Source: CBDTTW01 sp965363675 (lineage in GTDB: Bacteria; Bacteroidota; Rhodothermia; Rhodothermales; DASSAV01). Taken from it: a DNA stretch of 14,442 nucleotides. Each line of letters opens with the position of its first letter. The first letter of the stretch is position 1. The notes beneath the pieces were generated by a model. It was not told the origin of the DNA. It did not search any database and saw only the letters and a program-made list of their open reading frames with translations. Position numbers and translations under genes: made by a program. This document shows, piece after piece, positions 14,293 to 14,442 of this stretch. Location: assembly GCA_965363675.1 (NCBI GenBank), contig CBDTTW010000071.1:1-14442 (forward strand), read 5' to 3'.

Positions 14293-14442
14293 ATGAACAC
14301 GTACGTACGCCTGGGCGCGCTCGCCCTGTTTCTGATGACGGCCGCCGGGTGCGGCGGCGCCCGCCCGGCCGCGCAGGCCCCCGACGGCTGGAAGCTCGTC
14401 TGGTCGGACGAGTTCAACAAAGACGGCCGCCCCGACCCGAAC
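14293..14442 (+). CDS. GH16-like lipoprotein, 5' end only
   Basis: The first 50 residues of a rightward gene that runs off the window. The signal ends in TAAGC, with Cys20 as the probable lipidated residue, so the protein should be membrane-anchored. After a short linker, GWKLVWSDEFNKDGRPDPN (32-50) is the usual opening of GH16 endo-glycanases (W-x-L-V-W-x-D-E-F-N-x-D-G-x-P-D). The catalytic ExDxxE motif lies beyond the window. GH16 includes laminarinases, agarases, porphyranases and carrageenases, so this would be the chain-cutting endo-enzyme of the cluster. It follows the second oxidoreductase by 58 bases without an obvious hairpin, so co-transcription is likely. Confidence 0.8.
   Translation, partial: MNTYVRLGALALFLMTAAGCGGARPAAQAPDGWKLVWSDEFNKDGRPDPN

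Overview
This is a GC-rich 14.4 kb stretch of bacterial chromosome with tightly packed genes. I see no RNA gene, insertion sequence, CRISPR array or replication origin in it. Several traits suggest a GC-rich member of the Bacteroidota/Rhodothermota side of the tree, possibly a marine or hot-spring Rhodothermales-like bacterium. Most starts lack a Shine-Dalgarno sequence. There are Tat-exported Gfo/Idh/MocA oxidoreductases, several exported or lipid-anchored glycan enzymes, and a GH144-type protein. GC-rich Planctomycetota or Verrucomicrobiota remain possible. The assignment is inference from gene content and was not searched.

Left part (1-4052), general functions: the tail of an unidentified gene (1-75); a leftward two-gene unit of a PadR-family repressor and a polytopic membrane protein with a permease-prefix domain (1860 down to 80), preceded by a textbook promoter overlapped by two perfect dyads; a rightward TspO/MBR-like membrane protein (2085-2834); a hairpin in the convergent gap; a small DUF2188 protein (2919-3143); and an SRAP/YedK-type abasic-DNA protection protein (3360-4052).

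Middle part (4200-6776): an exported DUF4861 protein converges on a GH144-like lipoprotein (endo-beta-1,2-glucanase family), with 6 bases between the stops.

Right part (6967 to the end): five rightward genes for polysaccharide breakdown. They are a large secreted GH2 enzyme, a type I sulfatase (S1_8-like) with an extra C-terminal beta-domain, two consecutive Tat-exported Gfo/Idh/MocA oxidoreductases, and the first 50 residues of a GH16-like lipoprotein. The set suits stepwise attack on a sulfated polysaccharide, perhaps algal: the endo-enzyme cuts the chain, the sulfatase removes sulfate, GH2 trims the ends, and the oxidoreductases act on sugars or glycosides in the periplasm. The substrate is inference. 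No SusC/SusD pair, transporter or sulfatase-maturing enzyme lies in the window.

The points most worth a second look are the tandem exported oxidoreductases beside a GH2 and a sulfatase, which suggest oxidation-assisted glycoside cleavage; a recurring TAnCTTAC element in front of three genes that may be a lineage promoter motif; the PadR promoter/operator layout; and the isolated DUF4861 protein.
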